Made by a program: the position numbers and the translations under genes. A stretch of 13,975 nt of DNA from Catenibacterium mitsuoka_A (lineage in GTDB: Bacteria > Bacillota_I > Bacilli_A > Erysipelotrichales > Coprobacillaceae), in the NCBI RefSeq assembly GCF_964259225.1, contig NZ_CAXVKN010000065.1, one strand, 5' to 3'. Of this stretch, positions 13,965 through 13,975 are shown in pieces (positions within the stretch are counted from its first letter, which is position 1; every line of letters starts with the position of its first letter). The notes beneath the pieces are model-generated. The model was given only the letters and a program-made list of their open reading frames with translations. It did no database searches and was not told where the DNA came from.

Positions 13965-13975
13965 TTCTCTTGACA

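Noticed and set aside
1..13975. CRISPR array, tRNA, rRNA, transposase or phage module
   Set aside because: No regularly spaced repeats, no cloverleaf or rRNA-like sequence and no mobile-element proteins were seen; all large frames fit chromosomal housekeeping or regulatory genes.

Overview
The window is AT-rich, densely packed bacterial DNA with strong Shine-Dalgarno sites (AGGAGG/GGGAGG), sigma-A-like promoters and U-tailed terminator hairpins. It carries a lipoprotein binding protein, a lactose/cellobiose-type PTS permease, an RpiR regulator, a candidate CcpA (cre) site and a C69 dipeptidase. Together these point to a low-GC Firmicute. A gut anaerobe of the Erysipelotrichia type (Catenibacterium-like) is my best guess, but nothing in the window fixes the genus.

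Left third (about 83-4650, minus strand): one compact molybdenum operon, read in the order moaA, moaC, MOSC-MogA fusion, modB, modC, modA. Genes overlap or are separated by 1 nt, and the operon ends at a strong terminator (83-105). It joins molybdate uptake (ModA lipoprotein, ModB permease, ModC ATPase without its usual C-terminal regulatory domain) to the first steps of molybdopterin synthesis (MoaA, MoaC) and to molybdopterin adenylylation (MogA domain). MoaD, MoaE and MoeA are not here and must lie elsewhere if the pathway is complete. The leader carries a perfect 10-bp inverted repeat whose outer CGTTAT-N12-ATAACG matches the layout of the ModE molybdate-repressor site.

Centre (4673-10748): a divergent class I aminotransferase gene with its own terminator. 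Next, on the minus strand, is a PTS EIIC permease gene followed, after a terminator hairpin, by an RpiR-family regulator gene. The permease promoter carries a 13/14 match to a cre site and a leader inverted repeat, so carbon catabolite control plus RpiR control is likely. An EF-G-like GTPase gene (FusA2 type, unknown role, altered GTPase motifs) follows on the plus strand.

Right third (10747-13975): an ECF sigma factor gene overlapping a gene for a single-span membrane protein that is probably its anti-sigma factor. They are read from an ECF-type promoter (TGCAAC-N17-CGTA) that suggests autoregulation. Divergent from it is a C69 (PepD-type) dipeptidase gene, which ends in a terminator near the window edge.

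I saw no tRNA, rRNA, CRISPR array, transposase gene, phage gene or clear pseudogene. The window looks like core chromosome. The most unusual points are the ModE-like operator without a visible ModE, the altered GTPase centre of the EF-G-like protein, and the ECF sigma/membrane partner pair.
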